A stretch of 64,000 nucleotides of DNA from Nocardia elegans NBRC 108235 (lineage in GTDB: Bacteria; Actinomycetota; Actinomycetes; Mycobacteriales; Mycobacteriaceae). Below are positions 52,108 through 61,574 of the stretch, one piece after another. The notes beneath the pieces were generated by a model. The model was not told the DNA's origin, ran no database searches, and worked only from the letters and a program-made list of their open reading frames with translations. A program made the translations under genes and the position numbers. Within the stretch, counting starts at the first letter, position 1. Every line of letters begins with the position of its first letter. The DNA lies in NCBI RefSeq assembly GCF_001612845.1, contig NZ_BDBF01000014.1, positions 62,001 to 126,000 on the forward strand, written 5' to 3'.

Positions 52108-54048
52108 CTACTCATCCCCTTTCGCGGATGATTCGGCGGCCGCGGGATGAGCGGCGGTCTCCGCCGGGGTGTAATACTTCTCCAGCTCGCTCAACTCGAA
52201 CAGGGCGAGCAGGTCCGGTCGCATCGGCTTCTGATCCTCCGAGGTGACCACCACCGGCGGCACGGTCTGGCCGACACCGTCCGGATCGGTCCGGCACACC
52301 AGCAGCCGATTGCGCCACTGCGGATCCATCTGCGGATGGTCGTCGCGGGTGTGACCACCCCGGCTCTCGGTGCGCAGCAGCGCGGCCTGCGCGACACATT
52401 CGCTGACCAGCAACATGTTTCGCAGGTCGAGTGCGAGATGCCAGCCGGGATTGAACTGCCGGTGGCCCTCGACGGTCACGCTGTCGTAGCGCTCACGCAA
52501 TTCACCCAGGCGCACGATGGCCTGTTCCAGCTCGTGCTCCTTGCGGATGATGCCGACCAGGTCGTTCATCGTCTGCTGCAGATCGGTGTGCAGGGTGTAC
52601 GGATTCTCTCCGGTCCCCGTGGCCGGCGGATCGAAGGGCGCCAGTGCGGATTTCGCGGCCGCGTCGACATCGGCGTCGGCGACCGCCGGCCGCTGTGCCA
52701 GCTGTTCGACGTAGGTGGCCGCGCCCAAGCCGGCGCGTCGACCGAAGACCAGCAGGTCCGACAGCGAGTTGCCGCCGAGGCGGTTGGATCCGTGCATACC
52801 GCCCGAACATTCACCGGCGGCGAACAATCCGGGCACGGTGGCCGCGCCGGTATCGGGTTCGACCTCGATTCCGCCCATCACGTAGTGGCAGGTCGGCCCG
52901 ACCTCCATCGGCTCCTTCGTGATGTCGACATCGGCCAGCTCCTTGAACTGGTGATGCATCGACGGCAGCCGCCGCATGATCTCCGCGGCCGGCAGCCGGG
53001 AGGCGATGTCGAGGTACACCCCGCCGTGCTGGGTGCCGCGCCCGGCCTTGACCTCTTCGTTGATCGCGCGAGCCACCTCGTCCCGGGGCAGCAGGTCCGG
53101 GGTGCGGCGCGCGGAATCGTTGTCGCGCAACCATTGATCGGCCTCGTCCTCGGTCTCGGCGTACTGCCCCTTGAACACCGCCGGGATGTACTCGAACATG
53201 AAGCGCTTGCCCTCGGTGTTCTTGAGCACGCCCCCGTCACCGCGCACACCCTCGGTGACCAGAATGCCCTTCACACTCGGCGGCCAGACCATGCCGGTCG
53301 GATGGAACTGCAGGAATTCCATGTTGATCAGCGAGGCGCCGGCGCGCAGTGCGAGCGCGTGGCCGTCGCCGGTGTACTCCCACGAATTCGAGGTGACCTT
53401 GTAGGACTTGCCCACCCCGCCGGTGGCCAGCACGACCGCCGGAGTCTCGAACAGGATGAACCGCCCGGACTCCCGCCAGTACCCGAAGGCGCCGGAGATG
53501 GCGTCGCCGTCCTTGAGCAGATCGGTGATCGTGCATTCGGCGAACACCTTGATCCGTGCCTCGTAGTCGCCGGTCGCGGCATAGTCCTCCTGCTGCAGCG
53601 AGACGATCTTCTGCTGCATGGTGCGGATGATCTCGAGGCCGGTGCGGTCGCCGACGTGGGCGAGGCGGGGATAGGTGTGCCCGCCGAAGTTGCGCTGACT
53701 GATCCGCCCGTCGGGCGTCCGGTCGAACAGCGCACCGTAGGTCTCCAGCTCCCACACCCGGTCGGGCGCTTCCTGGGCGTGCAGTTCGGCCATGCGCCAG
53801 TTGTTGAGGAATTTTCCGCCGCGCATGGTGTCGCGGAAATGCGTCTGCCAGTTGTCCTTCTCGTTGGCATTGCCCATCGAGGCGGCGCAACCGCCTTCGG
53901 CCATGACCGTATGGGCCTTGCCGAACAACGATTTACACACCACCGCCACCGACAGACCGTGTTCGCGCGCCTCGATCACCGCACGCAGGCCGGCGCCACC
54001 GGCACCGATCACGACGACGTCGTACTTGTGCCGTTCGACTTCAGGCAT
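52108..54048 (-). CDS. sdhA: Succinate dehydrogenase flavoprotein subunit
   Basis: A 646-residue catalytic subunit that oxidises succinate to fumarate. It shows the Rossmann start VVVIGAGGAGLRAV (11-24) and the HTVMAEGG segment whose His46 is the expected covalent FAD attachment site. Further active-site segments such as FHPTGMVWP and HGSNRLGGNSLSDLLVFG follow. ATG 54048 has CAGGAG about 10 nt upstream. It lies 60 nt after the anchor subunit gene. It matches the mycobacterial Rv0248c type. Confidence 0.96.
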   Translation of the reverse strand: MPEVERHKYDVVVIGAGGAGLRAVIEAREHGLSVAVVCKSLFGKAHTVMAEGGCAASMGNANEKDNWQTHFRDTMRGGKFLNNWRMAELHAQEAPDRVWELETYGALFDRTPDGRISQRNFGGHTYPRLAHVGDRTGLEIIRTMQQKIVSLQQEDYAATGDYEARIKVFAECTITDLLKDGDAISGAFGYWRESGRFILFETPAVVLATGGVGKSYKVTSNSWEYTGDGHALALRAGASLINMEFLQFHPTGMVWPPSVKGILVTEGVRGDGGVLKNTEGKRFMFEYIPAVFKGQYAETEDEADQWLRDNDSARRTPDLLPRDEVARAINEEVKAGRGTQHGGVYLDIASRLPAAEIMRRLPSMHHQFKELADVDITKEPMEVGPTCHYVMGGIEVEPDTGAATVPGLFAAGECSGGMHGSNRLGGNSLSDLLVFGRRAGLGAATYVEQLAQRPAVADADVDAAAKSALAPFDPPATGTGENPYTLHTDLQQTMNDLVGIIRKEHELEQAIVRLGELRERYDSVTVEGHRQFNPGWHLALDLRNMLLVSECVAQAALLRTESRGGHTRDDHPQMDPQWRNRLLVCRTDPDGVGQTVPPVVVTSEDQKPMRPDLLALFELSELEKYYTPAETAAHPAAAESSAKGDE

Positions 54049-54108
54049 GAAACGAATACTCCTGGGACACTGAGGAATTGGGCTTTATGGCGTAATCTGT
54101 CGCCGGAA

Positions 54109-54939
54109 TCAGCCGACGAAACGCGGATCGGAGATGGTCCCGCTGGCGACCAGCATGATGTAGAAGTCGGTGATCGCCAGGGTGGCCAGCGTGGTCCACG
54201 CCAGCTGCATGTGCCGTGTGTTCAACTTCGACACCTGCGTCCACATCCAGTAGCGCACCGGATGGGCGGAGAAGTGTTTGAGACGGCCGCCGGTGATATG
54301 CCGGCAGGAGTGGCACGAGATCGTATATGCCCACAGCAGAACGACGTTCACCACCAGGACGATGTTGCCCAGGCCGAAGCCGAAGCCGCCGTCCTTGCCG
54401 TGGAACGCCATGACCGCGTCGTAGGTGTTGACCACAGACACGACGACCGCGACATAGAAGAAGTAGCGGTGCACGTTCTGGATGATCAGCGGAAGCCGCG
54501 TCTCACCGGTGTATTTGCCGTGCGGTTCGGCGACCGCGCAGGCCGGCGGCGAGAACCACACCGCGCGGTAGTAGGCCTTGCGGTAGTAGTAGCAGGTCAA
54601 CCGGAACAGCAGAAGGAACGGCAGCACCAGGAAACCGAGCGGAATCCACATCGGCAGGTCGCCGACCCAGTGCCCGAAGTGGCTCGAACCTTCGACGCAC
54701 GAGGTACTCACGCACGGTGAGTAGAACGGCGTCAGATAGTGGTAATCGGAGACCCAATATGCCGATCGCACAAAGGCTCTCACGGTTGCGTAGATGATGA
54801 ATGCGGCCAGTCCGAGCACCGTGAGCAGTGGGGGGACCCACCATCGGTCGGTACGCAGAGTGCGTGTGGAAATGGCCGCCCGGCCTTTGCTGAAAACTCC
54901 CGTGCCCGCCTCGGGGGCGCGTGTCGGTGCTGCGCTCAC
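54109..54939 (-). CDS. sdhC: Succinate dehydrogenase membrane anchor (fused type)
   Basis: A 276-residue protein with about five transmembrane helices and many histidines (such as HFGHWVG, NVHRYFF, SCHSCRHITGG) suitable for haem b ligation. It matches the Rv0249c type, in which one large anchor replaces separate C and D subunits. GTG 54939 follows GAGGCGG and overlaps the stop of a 13-codon leader ORF. The long extension back to 55014 would cover that leader and is less likely. Confidence 0.85.
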   Translation of the reverse strand: MSAAPTRAPEAGTGVFSKGRAAISTRTLRTDRWWVPPLLTVLGLAAFIIYATVRAFVRSAYWVSDYHYLTPFYSPCVSTSCVEGSSHFGHWVGDLPMWIPLGFLVLPFLLLFRLTCYYYRKAYYRAVWFSPPACAVAEPHGKYTGETRLPLIIQNVHRYFFYVAVVVSVVNTYDAVMAFHGKDGGFGFGLGNIVLVVNVVLLWAYTISCHSCRHITGGRLKHFSAHPVRYWMWTQVSKLNTRHMQLAWTTLATLAITDFYIMLVASGTISDPRFVG

Positions 54940-54977
54940 TGCAAGCCGCCTCGCTGGTCTACCCCGTGGAACGTCAT
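54936..54977 (-). CDS. 13-codon leader ORF of the sdh operon
   Basis: ATG with a perfect GGAGGT ribosome site encodes MTFHGVDQRGGLQ and stops at a TGA that overlaps the sdhC GTG (GTGA). The arrangement suggests translational coupling or an attenuation device. It is too short for homology. Confidence 0.5.
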   Translation of the reverse strand: MTFHGVDQRGGLQ

Positions 54978-55245
54978 CGTTACCTCCGGCGTCGAATGTG
55001 ATGCTGAGCACCATACGACAACCGGGCTATGACTCGAGGCCGGTCCAGGCAAGATCTATCGCCGCCCCGTCCTATGATTTGCGCCACATTTTCTGGGTGC
55101 TCGACGGCAGCGGTGCAACGAGTGAATGACGAGCTACTTCGGACCTTCTTCGCGAATACGGTGGGGTGGGAACCGACGGGCCGCAGCGCCGTCACGGCGG
55201 AATGGGCAGCCGCCGCGACAGCCCGTGCTGCTGGTGAATGTCCGG

Positions 55246-55536
55246 TTACTTGGTGCGCGGCCGCGAGTGGAAGCCGAGGCCTTCGTCCTGCGCGCCCATC
55301 CATGCCGCCTCGTCGGACTTGCTGTCCGGCACGTAGATGACCTCCTGCTGGCGGCGGCTGTCCACCTCGGGTGGTGGGGTGTGTTCGAACTCCTCGGCAT
55401 CGATGGTGAGTCGTTCGAGATCGTTCTCCAGCCGGCGGACCGAATTGGCATCTCCGTAATGGGTGCGCAACGCGCCGACGCATTGCCGGAGCTGTCCGAC
55501 TGCGAAGCGCAGTTCAGCGATCTCACTGCGTGTCAT
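55246..55536 (-). CDS. 96-residue protein of unknown function
   Basis: ATG 55536 follows AGGAGG at ideal spacing, so it is clearly translated. The first half (1-45) is a predicted long helix with heptad-like Leu/Ile/Val spacing that may form a coiled coil. The second half is hydrophilic with Pro/Glu and ends basic. No domain is recognised. It stands alone between the sdh operon and an alpha/beta hydrolase. Confidence 0.72.
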   Translation of the reverse strand: MTRSEIAELRFAVGQLRQCVGALRTHYGDANSVRRLENDLERLTIDAEEFEHTPPPEVDSRRQQEVIYVPDSKSDEAAWMGAQDEGLGFHSRPRTK

Positions 55537-55705
55537 CGAAACCTCCTGGTGCTTCCGGGCCGATCACCGGCTCGGATCTCGCCCGAGGGCAAGATCAAAC
55601 CTGTGACGGACCGCACATCGTGATCTACAACACATTACGTGATCATTTGCGTTCTGGCTCGTCGCCCATGGAAAAAGATCTCGTCACCTGCGTCGGATCC
55701 GAGTC

Positions 55706-56722
55706 TCATCCGGCGGCGGGCAGGGTCGCCGTCACCGAGGGCGGCTCCACCTCGCCGAGAGGTGCGAGAATCGGAAGTACGGCCGTGACGGCCGGACGGC
55801 TCTCGGAGGTCCCGGCCGACGTTCCGAGCGCGCGGGCCACGAGTGCCGCGACGGCCACGGCCACTTCCGCGGCGCGTTCCAGGATCACGCTGTGCCCGGC
55901 GCCGTCGAGCCGGACCAGTTCCGAACGGCCGAGTTGCGCGGCGAGTACCACCGAATGCGCGAACGGAATCATGATGTCGGCCGATCCGCCGAGGACCAGG
56001 GCCGGTAGATCCGACAGCAGTCGCAGCGTCGGCGTCTCGTCGAAGCGGATGAGCGAATCGAGGAAGTAGGCCATGGTGGGCAGTGGGGTGTCGTTGAGCA
56101 TCGCGGTGGCGAGAGCGGCCATGCGTGGATTCACCCGCCGCGAGCCGAAACTCGCTTCGCGCACCATCGGCTCGAAAACGCGGCGCCCCAATCGCTTCGA
56201 GACCTGTAGCGCCCGCGGCGCTCGCTGTACCGCGACCCGCAGTGACGTCACGGTGTGCCGGTTGAGCAATCGGCCCAGCCCCACCGCGGTGATACCGGCG
56301 GCCGCCCCGGCGATCAGCCCGACGCCGACCACGCGGGTGCCGATCGTGGCCGGGAACAGGCGAGCGTAGGCCAGTACCACCATCGCACCCATGGAATGGC
56401 CGACCAGCACCACCGGACCGGTCGGCGCGACCGCGCGCAGGACCGCGTCGAGATCGTGGCCCAGCTGGTCGATGGTGTAGGTCGCGGGATCGGCGCCGGC
56501 GGAATCGCCGTGACCGCGGTGGTCGTAGAACACCATCCGGGTGTCCGAGCCCCATTGCCGCAGCAGCTCATCCCGCAGGAACCACCAGGATTCGGTCCGC
56601 AGGCAGTGACCGTGGACGAACACCACCGTCACCGAGGCCGTGGCCGGGCCGAAGGTCCAGGCGGCCAGCGGGGTGCCGTCGTCGGCGCAGACGGTGACGC
56701 GGGTGGCGATCGTCGTGGACAT
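55706..56722 (-). CDS. Alpha/beta hydrolase
   Basis: A 338-residue hydrolase. The nucleophile elbow GHSMGAM, an oxyanion segment FVHGHCLRTESWW, a later acid (LVLGGSADIMIPF) and the catalytic His in LDGAGHSVILE are visible. It is probably an esterase or lipase acting in the cytoplasm, with substrate unknown. ATG 56722 is chosen because AGGAGG lies 5 nt upstream. The C-terminal 40 residues are Ala/Thr/Pro-rich. It is divergent from an epoxide hydrolase gene. Confidence 0.9.
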   Translation of the reverse strand: MSTTIATRVTVCADDGTPLAAWTFGPATASVTVVFVHGHCLRTESWWFLRDELLRQWGSDTRMVFYDHRGHGDSAGADPATYTIDQLGHDLDAVLRAVAPTGPVVLVGHSMGAMVVLAYARLFPATIGTRVVGVGLIAGAAAGITAVGLGRLLNRHTVTSLRVAVQRAPRALQVSKRLGRRVFEPMVREASFGSRRVNPRMAALATAMLNDTPLPTMAYFLDSLIRFDETPTLRLLSDLPALVLGGSADIMIPFAHSVVLAAQLGRSELVRLDGAGHSVILERAAEVAVAVAALVARALGTSAGTSESRPAVTAVLPILAPLGEVEPPSVTATLPAAG

Positions 56723-56958
56723 GACGTCCTCCTGCAGAGTCCGTTCCTGCCCGGATGTCGTCATTGATTGCCGTCGTGTTAACCGCTCTAAACTGGTGTT
56801 ATGCAGAAGTTGCACAATTGCTGCCGCTGGGACGCCGACGATCCGGCGGGGCGATGATCGGGAGAATCTTCGCGCATCTACCGACTTCTGTAGACAGGCG
56901 TAGAAAACGATCGAGAGCGTCCCGCCGTACTAGGACGTAATCTGGCCTATATTGCCCA

Positions 56959-56964
56959 TAGCGT
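56959..56964 (+). promoter_or_regulatory. -10 box of leaderless epoxide hydrolase promoter
   Basis: TAGCGT 7 nt before ATG 56972, with no ribosome site. Confidence 0.5.
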
Positions 56965-56971
56965 GGCGTTT

Positions 56972-58102
56972 ATGAGCGCAGAGATCCGCAGCTTCCGCAT
57001 CGATATTCCGCAGTCCGACATCGATGATCTGCACGAACGCCTCGCCCGGACACGGTGGGCGCCGCAATTGCCCGGCGCGGACGGCAGCCGGGGCGTCCCG
57101 GTGGCTCGGCTCCGCGAGCTGGCCGAGCACTGGCGCACCGAATACGACTGGCGGGCAGAGGAATCCCGGCTCAATCGGTTCCCGCAATACCGCACCGAGA
57201 TCGACGGTCTCGATGTGCATTTCCTGCATGTGCGCTCGCCCGAACCCGAGGCGCTGCCCCTGGTGCTCAACCACGGCTGGCCCAACACCTTCGCCGAATT
57301 CGCCGATCTCGTCGATCTTCTCGTCGATCCCCGGGCGCACGGTGGCGATCCCGCGCGGGCCTTCCATGTGGTCGTACCGTCGGTGCCGGGATACGGATTC
57401 TCGGCGGCGCCTGCCGAAGCCGGGTGGAGCACCGAGCGCGTCGGACGGATGTGGGTGGAGCTGATGCGCCGGCTCGGCTACGAGCGGTACGGCGTCCAGG
57501 GCGGAGATCTCGGCACCTACGTGGGCACCGCGATGGCTGAGGCAGCGCCGGACCGGGTGGCCGGGCTCTACATCACCGCCGGTCTGGGCTTTCCTACCGA
57601 GGTCGATCTCCCGATCCTGACCGACGCCGAACGGGCCGGTTACGAGGCGATGATGGCGGCGGACTGGGTCAACGGCGTCGACCATCACGCTCTGCTGCGT
57701 GCGGCGCCGCAGACCTTCTCGATCGGATGGAACGATTCACCCGCCGCCGCACTGGCCTGGATGGTGCAGAAGTACACCGACTTCAGCGCCGCCGGCTCGC
57801 TCGAGGCGGCGATCGACCGCGATGCGCTGCTGACCTGCGTGAGCATCTACTGGTTCACCCAGAGTTTCGGCACGTCCGCGTGGTCGTATTACGACAGCAC
57901 CAGCTTCGCCTGGCCCACCGGTTCGGCGCAGGTCCCGACCGGGGTATACAGCGGTGCGCCGGGTATCCGGCGGCTCGCCGAGCGCACCGCGAGGGTTGTG
58001 CACTGGCCCGAGGGCAATCCGCCCGGGCACCATTTCATCGCGATGGATCAACCGCGGGCATACGCGGCGGACCTGCGCACCTTCTTCGGCAATCTCGGCT
58101 GA
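56972..58102 (+). CDS. Epoxide hydrolase (EHN family)
   Basis: A 376-residue enzyme that opens epoxides to diols. The N-terminal EHN region (about 3-110) precedes the alpha/beta hydrolase core. HGWP (101-104) forms the oxyanion site, Asp179 in QGGDLGTYVG is the nucleophile, and the base histidine lies in PPGHHFIAMD near the C-terminus. ATG 56972 is preferred to GTG 56963 because TAGCGT lies 7 nt upstream (leaderless). A long bidirectional hairpin follows. Confidence 0.92.
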   Translation: MSAEIRSFRIDIPQSDIDDLHERLARTRWAPQLPGADGSRGVPVARLRELAEHWRTEYDWRAEESRLNRFPQYRTEIDGLDVHFLHVRSPEPEALPLVLNHGWPNTFAEFADLVDLLVDPRAHGGDPARAFHVVVPSVPGYGFSAAPAEAGWSTERVGRMWVELMRRLGYERYGVQGGDLGTYVGTAMAEAAPDRVAGLYITAGLGFPTEVDLPILTDAERAGYEAMMAADWVNGVDHHALLRAAPQTFSIGWNDSPAAALAWMVQKYTDFSAAGSLEAAIDRDALLTCVSIYWFTQSFGTSAWSYYDSTSFAWPTGSAQVPTGVYSGAPGIRRLAERTARVVHWPEGNPPGHHFIAMDQPRAYAADLRTFFGNLG

Positions 58103-58111
58103 GCGACGTTT

Positions 58112-58169
58112 CATCGGGAAATCTAAGGCTCTCGATCGTTGAAGCTAGACAGCCCTAGATTTCCCGATG
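58112..58169. terminator. Bidirectional long hairpin
   Basis: Perfect 14-bp arms CATCGGGAAATCTA / TAGATTTCCCGATG, extended by GGC/GCC after one mismatch, with a 22-nt loop. It lies between convergent epoxide hydrolase and acyl-CoA dehydrogenase genes. Confidence 0.8.
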
Positions 58170-58174
58170 GATCG

Positions 58175-60130
58175 CTACGCGTCGGCCGCCGCGCGCGTGG
58201 ACGGCAGGAACGGGGTGAGCAGATTGTGCTCGGTGGACGGCCCGAATTCCCATTCCGCGATCCACGGGCCGGTGCCCTCGCTCGGGTCGAGCACGCCCGA
58301 TTCCAGCCATTCGTAGCGGCCCTCGAGCACCTGCCGAGTCAGCGCGGTGTCGGCGTCGTCGGTGTTGTCCCAGAGCGCGGCGAAGGCGGCCTCCACCCGC
58401 AACCGGGCCTGGCGGCAGAAGGTATCGGCCAGTTCCGTCGCCGCGGCCGCGTCCCGGCTGTCCTCGGCGCGCATGGCCTGCGCCCGAACGCAGGCCGCCG
58501 ACATGGCGAACAGTTCCGCGCCGATATCCACGAGGCGGCCCAGGAACCCCTGCCGGTATTCGAGTTTCGCCTGCCAGCGCGCCATCGCGTACATCAGTTC
58601 GCGCGCCTGCTTGCGCGACATGCGCTCGACGAAACGCAGATGCGTTGCCAGCGGGCCGAATTCGGTATATCCGGCCGGGAGTGTGCCACGGCCGACCGCC
58701 AACTGCGGGAACCACTTCGCGTAGAAGCCACTCGCCCCGACCGCTGCGGTGGCCTTGTCCTTCAACGCCGCATGACGGTCCACGAGTGCGCCCGCGGCGG
58801 CCATGTGCGCATCGGCCATCTCCCGGGCGATCAGCAGCCGCATGATCTCGCTGGAGCCTTCGAAGATCCGATTGATTCGCAGATCGCGCACCAGCTGTTC
58901 GGCCGGCACCGCGCGCTCACCCCGACTGCGCAGGGAGGCGGCGGTCTCGTAGCCGCGCCCGCCGCGTATCTGCACCAGCTCGTCGGCGATGCGACAGCTC
59001 ATCTCGGAGGCCCACAGTTTGGCCAGTGCGGCCTCGATGCGGATGTCGTTGCGCGCCTCGTCGCACATGGTCCCGGACAGCTCGAGCACCGCCTCCAGCG
59101 CGAAAGCGGTTGCGGCGACGAAGGATATCTTCGACGCGACCGCAGCGTGTTCACCGACCGGGCGGCCCCACTGCACGCGCGCCGCCGACCAGCCGCGGCT
59201 GATCTTCAGCGACCACTTCGCCGCCGCGGTGCACAGCGCGGGAATCGCCAGCCGTCCGGCATTGAGCGTGGTCAGCGCGATCTTCAGGCCGTCGCCCTCG
59301 CGTCCGATCAGATTGCGCGCCGGCACCCGGACCTTGTGCATGCGGGTGACACCGTTCTCGATCCCGTGCAGACCCATGAAGGCGTTGCGGCGCTCGACGG
59401 TGATGCCGGGCGTGTCGGCCTCCACCACGAAGGCGGATATCCCGCCGCGATGTCCGGGCCCCTTCGGCACTCTCGCCATCACCACCAGCAGTTCGGCGAC
59501 CACACCGTTGGTGGTCCACAACTTCACTCCGTCGAGTTCGTAGGCCTCGCCGTCGGCGGTCGGGGTCGCGGTACTCGCCATCCGGGCGGGGTCGGATCCG
59601 ACGTCCGGTTCGGTCAGCAGGAAGGCGCTGATCGCGCCCCGCGCGCATCGGGGCAGGAATTCGCGCTTCTGTTCCTCGGTGCCGGCCAACTTCAGCGGTT
59701 CCGGCACGCCGATCGACTGATGCGCAGAGAGCAGCACGCCCAGGCTCGCGTGGACCGAGCCGACCAGCATCAGCGCCCGGTTGTAGCCGACCTGCGACAG
59801 GCCCTGCCCGCCGTACTCCGGGGGGATCTTGAGGCCGAAGCAGCCGAGTTCGGCCAGGCCGCGAACGTAGTCGTCGGGGATCTTCGATTCGGCCTCGATG
59901 ACCGACCCGTCCAGCGTCTCGCAGAAGGCCCGCAGCCTTTCCAGGTAGGCCTCGGTCCGCGCCGCGTCGTCGGGAGCCGGCTGTGGATACGGATGAATCA
60001 GGTCGAGCCGGAACCGGCCGAGGAACATCTGCTTGGCGAACGACGGTTTGGCCCAGGTACTTTCGCGCGACTCCTCGACCAGTGCGCGGGCCTGCTCTTC
60101 GGTGGCGTGAACTTTCGCGGCTGTTGCCAT
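58175..60130 (-). CDS. Acyl-CoA dehydrogenase, FadE10-like (VLCAD-type length)
   Basis: A 651-residue flavoenzyme with the usual N-terminal helical, beta and C-terminal helical domains (about 80-460). A further ~190-residue C-terminal region is present, as in very-long-chain types and mycobacterial FadE10. FAD/substrate motifs such as FLLTEPDVGSDP and the catalytic glutamate region RIFEGSSEIMR are visible. ATG 60130 follows GGGAGGG. The promoter region contains a perfect CRP-type core GTGA-N6-TCAC. The preferred chain length is unknown. Confidence 0.92.
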   Translation of the reverse strand: MATAAKVHATEEQARALVEESRESTWAKPSFAKQMFLGRFRLDLIHPYPQPAPDDAARTEAYLERLRAFCETLDGSVIEAESKIPDDYVRGLAELGCFGLKIPPEYGGQGLSQVGYNRALMLVGSVHASLGVLLSAHQSIGVPEPLKLAGTEEQKREFLPRCARGAISAFLLTEPDVGSDPARMASTATPTADGEAYELDGVKLWTTNGVVAELLVVMARVPKGPGHRGGISAFVVEADTPGITVERRNAFMGLHGIENGVTRMHKVRVPARNLIGREGDGLKIALTTLNAGRLAIPALCTAAAKWSLKISRGWSAARVQWGRPVGEHAAVASKISFVAATAFALEAVLELSGTMCDEARNDIRIEAALAKLWASEMSCRIADELVQIRGGRGYETAASLRSRGERAVPAEQLVRDLRINRIFEGSSEIMRLLIAREMADAHMAAAGALVDRHAALKDKATAAVGASGFYAKWFPQLAVGRGTLPAGYTEFGPLATHLRFVERMSRKQARELMYAMARWQAKLEYRQGFLGRLVDIGAELFAMSAACVRAQAMRAEDSRDAAAATELADTFCRQARLRVEAAFAALWDNTDDADTALTRQVLEGRYEWLESGVLDPSEGTGPWIAEWEFGPSTEHNLLTPFLPSTRAAADA

Positions 60131-60147
60131 GGGACCCTCCCTCGAAA

Positions 60148-60163
60148 CGTGATCAGGATCACA
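60148..60163. promoter_or_regulatory. CRP-type site upstream of the fadE10-like gene
   Basis: CGTGA-TCAGGA-TCACA fits the GTGA-N6-TCAC core bound by CRP/cAMP in mycobacteria. It lies 18 nt upstream of the ATG, so its effect could be repression rather than activation. Confidence 0.55.
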
Positions 60164-60225
60164 TTTGAGTGTAGAAGGCTTGGTTACCCGCCGGTAGGCC
60201 TCCGGCTAAATCGGCGGGCGAAGAA

Positions 60226-61410
60226 TTACTGCACGCCGCGCAGGTACCGCCCGAAATGCGGCACCGTGAAGCCGATGGTGCCCCGCTCGGCGGAGTAGAT
60301 CAGCCCCTTCTTGATGAGTCCGTCCCGGGCCGGAGACAGCGACGCGGGTTTGCGGCCGAGCTCCTGGGCGACCGCCGCGGTCGGCACCGGCCCGTCGTCG
60401 CCGGCCAGATCGGCCATCGCCCGCATGTACTCGCGCTCGGCTGGGGTTGCTCGTTCATAGCGGGAGCCGAAGAACCCGACCGCCAACTCCTCCTCGGCCG
60501 CGGGGGCCGCCAGTTCCACATCCTCGGCGCCGATCGGGCTGCGGGCGGCCACATCCCACGTGGCCTTACCGTAGGCCTGGACGAAATAGGGGTACCCATC
60601 TGCCTTGTCGTACAAGGCTTTCAGGGCCTCCTCGGTGAACTCCACCGCCTCGCGCTCGGCGGGGGCGATCAGCGCGCGGTCCGCGGAATCGCGATCGAGT
60701 CGGTCGATGCGGTGGTAACCGAAAAGGCGCTCGGAATAGCTCTTGGAGGCCGAGAGGACGGCCGGTAGATGTGGCAGGCCCGCGCCCACCACGATCAACG
60801 GCGCTGTCTCCTGGCTCAATTCGTGGCAGGCGCCGCAGATCGCGGAGATATCGGCCGGTCCCAGATCCTGCATCTCGTCGATGAACACGGCGATGCCCAC
60901 GCCGATATCGCGGGCGAGCTGGGCGGCCTCCAGCAGCAACTCCACCAGATCGATCTCGATGTCACCGGAGTCCGCGCGCCCGGTGACGGCCGGGACGTCG
61001 ATGCCGGGCTGCCAGCGTTCCCGCATCCCCTTGTCGGCGGTCGCGCGCAGGGCGAAGGCCTTGAGGATGCCCAGGAAATCGTCGACCATCTCGGGATTGC
61101 GGTGGGCGACCGCGATCTGGCGCACCGCCATATGCAGCGCCGATGCCAGCGGGCGCCGCAATTCCTGATCCGGGCGAGCCTCCAGTTTGCCGGTCCCCCA
61201 GCCGCGCGAGCGGGCCGTGGACCGAAGTTGGTTGAGCAGCACGGTCTTTCCCACGCCGCGGAGTCCGGTGAGCATCACACTGCGTTCGGGGCGCCCGCGC
61301 GAGATACGTTCGAGCACGATGTCGAACGCGTCGAGCTGCTTGTCGCGCCCGGCGAGTTCGGGCGGGCGCTGGCCGGCGCCCGGGGCATACGGATTCCGCA
61401 CGGGGTCCAT
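60226..61410 (-). CDS. AAA/STAND-type ATPase with C-terminal winged helix
   Basis: A 394-residue P-loop ATPase. It has Walker A GLRGVGKT (49-56), Walker B AVFIDEMQDLG (about 172-182), a sensor region, and a C-terminal winged-helix domain (about 320-390) ending in VPHFGRYLRG. It resembles Orc1/Cdc6- or archaeal-type ATPases present in actinobacteria, but no role is known. It may be a DNA-linked regulator. A TACGGT box 8 nt before ATG 61410 suggests a leaderless transcript. It is divergent from a small coiled-coil protein gene. Confidence 0.82.
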   Translation of the reverse strand: MDPVRNPYAPGAGQRPPELAGRDKQLDAFDIVLERISRGRPERSVMLTGLRGVGKTVLLNQLRSTARSRGWGTGKLEARPDQELRRPLASALHMAVRQIAVAHRNPEMVDDFLGILKAFALRATADKGMRERWQPGIDVPAVTGRADSGDIEIDLVELLLEAAQLARDIGVGIAVFIDEMQDLGPADISAICGACHELSQETAPLIVVGAGLPHLPAVLSASKSYSERLFGYHRIDRLDRDSADRALIAPAEREAVEFTEEALKALYDKADGYPYFVQAYGKATWDVAARSPIGAEDVELAAPAAEEELAVGFFGSRYERATPAEREYMRAMADLAGDDGPVPTAAVAQELGRKPASLSPARDGLIKKGLIYSAERGTIGFTVPHFGRYLRGVQ

Positions 61411-61418
61411 GCCCCGAC

Positions 61419-61424
61419 ACCGTA
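61419..61424 (-). promoter_or_regulatory. -10 box of leaderless AAA ATPase promoter
   Basis: TACGGT on the minus strand, 8 nt before ATG 61410. Confidence 0.45.
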
Positions 61425-61574
61425 GCGCGTTCGCACCGAAATCTCGGGATATATAGGGGATGTCCTAGATTGCGCTATCCGAGCGAATGGCAGCCGCTGT
61501 GCGGGGATGACCGGGCGCGAGGGGCTCTCTACGCTGGTGGCTGATCGAGGTCCGAAATGTCCGCAGGAGGGGTC

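Noticed and set aside
52147..54720. Long open frame of 857 codons antisense to sdhA
   Set aside because: It lies opposite the clear SdhA and anchor genes. Its translation is His/Arg/Gln-rich without domains, typical of high-GC shadow frames.
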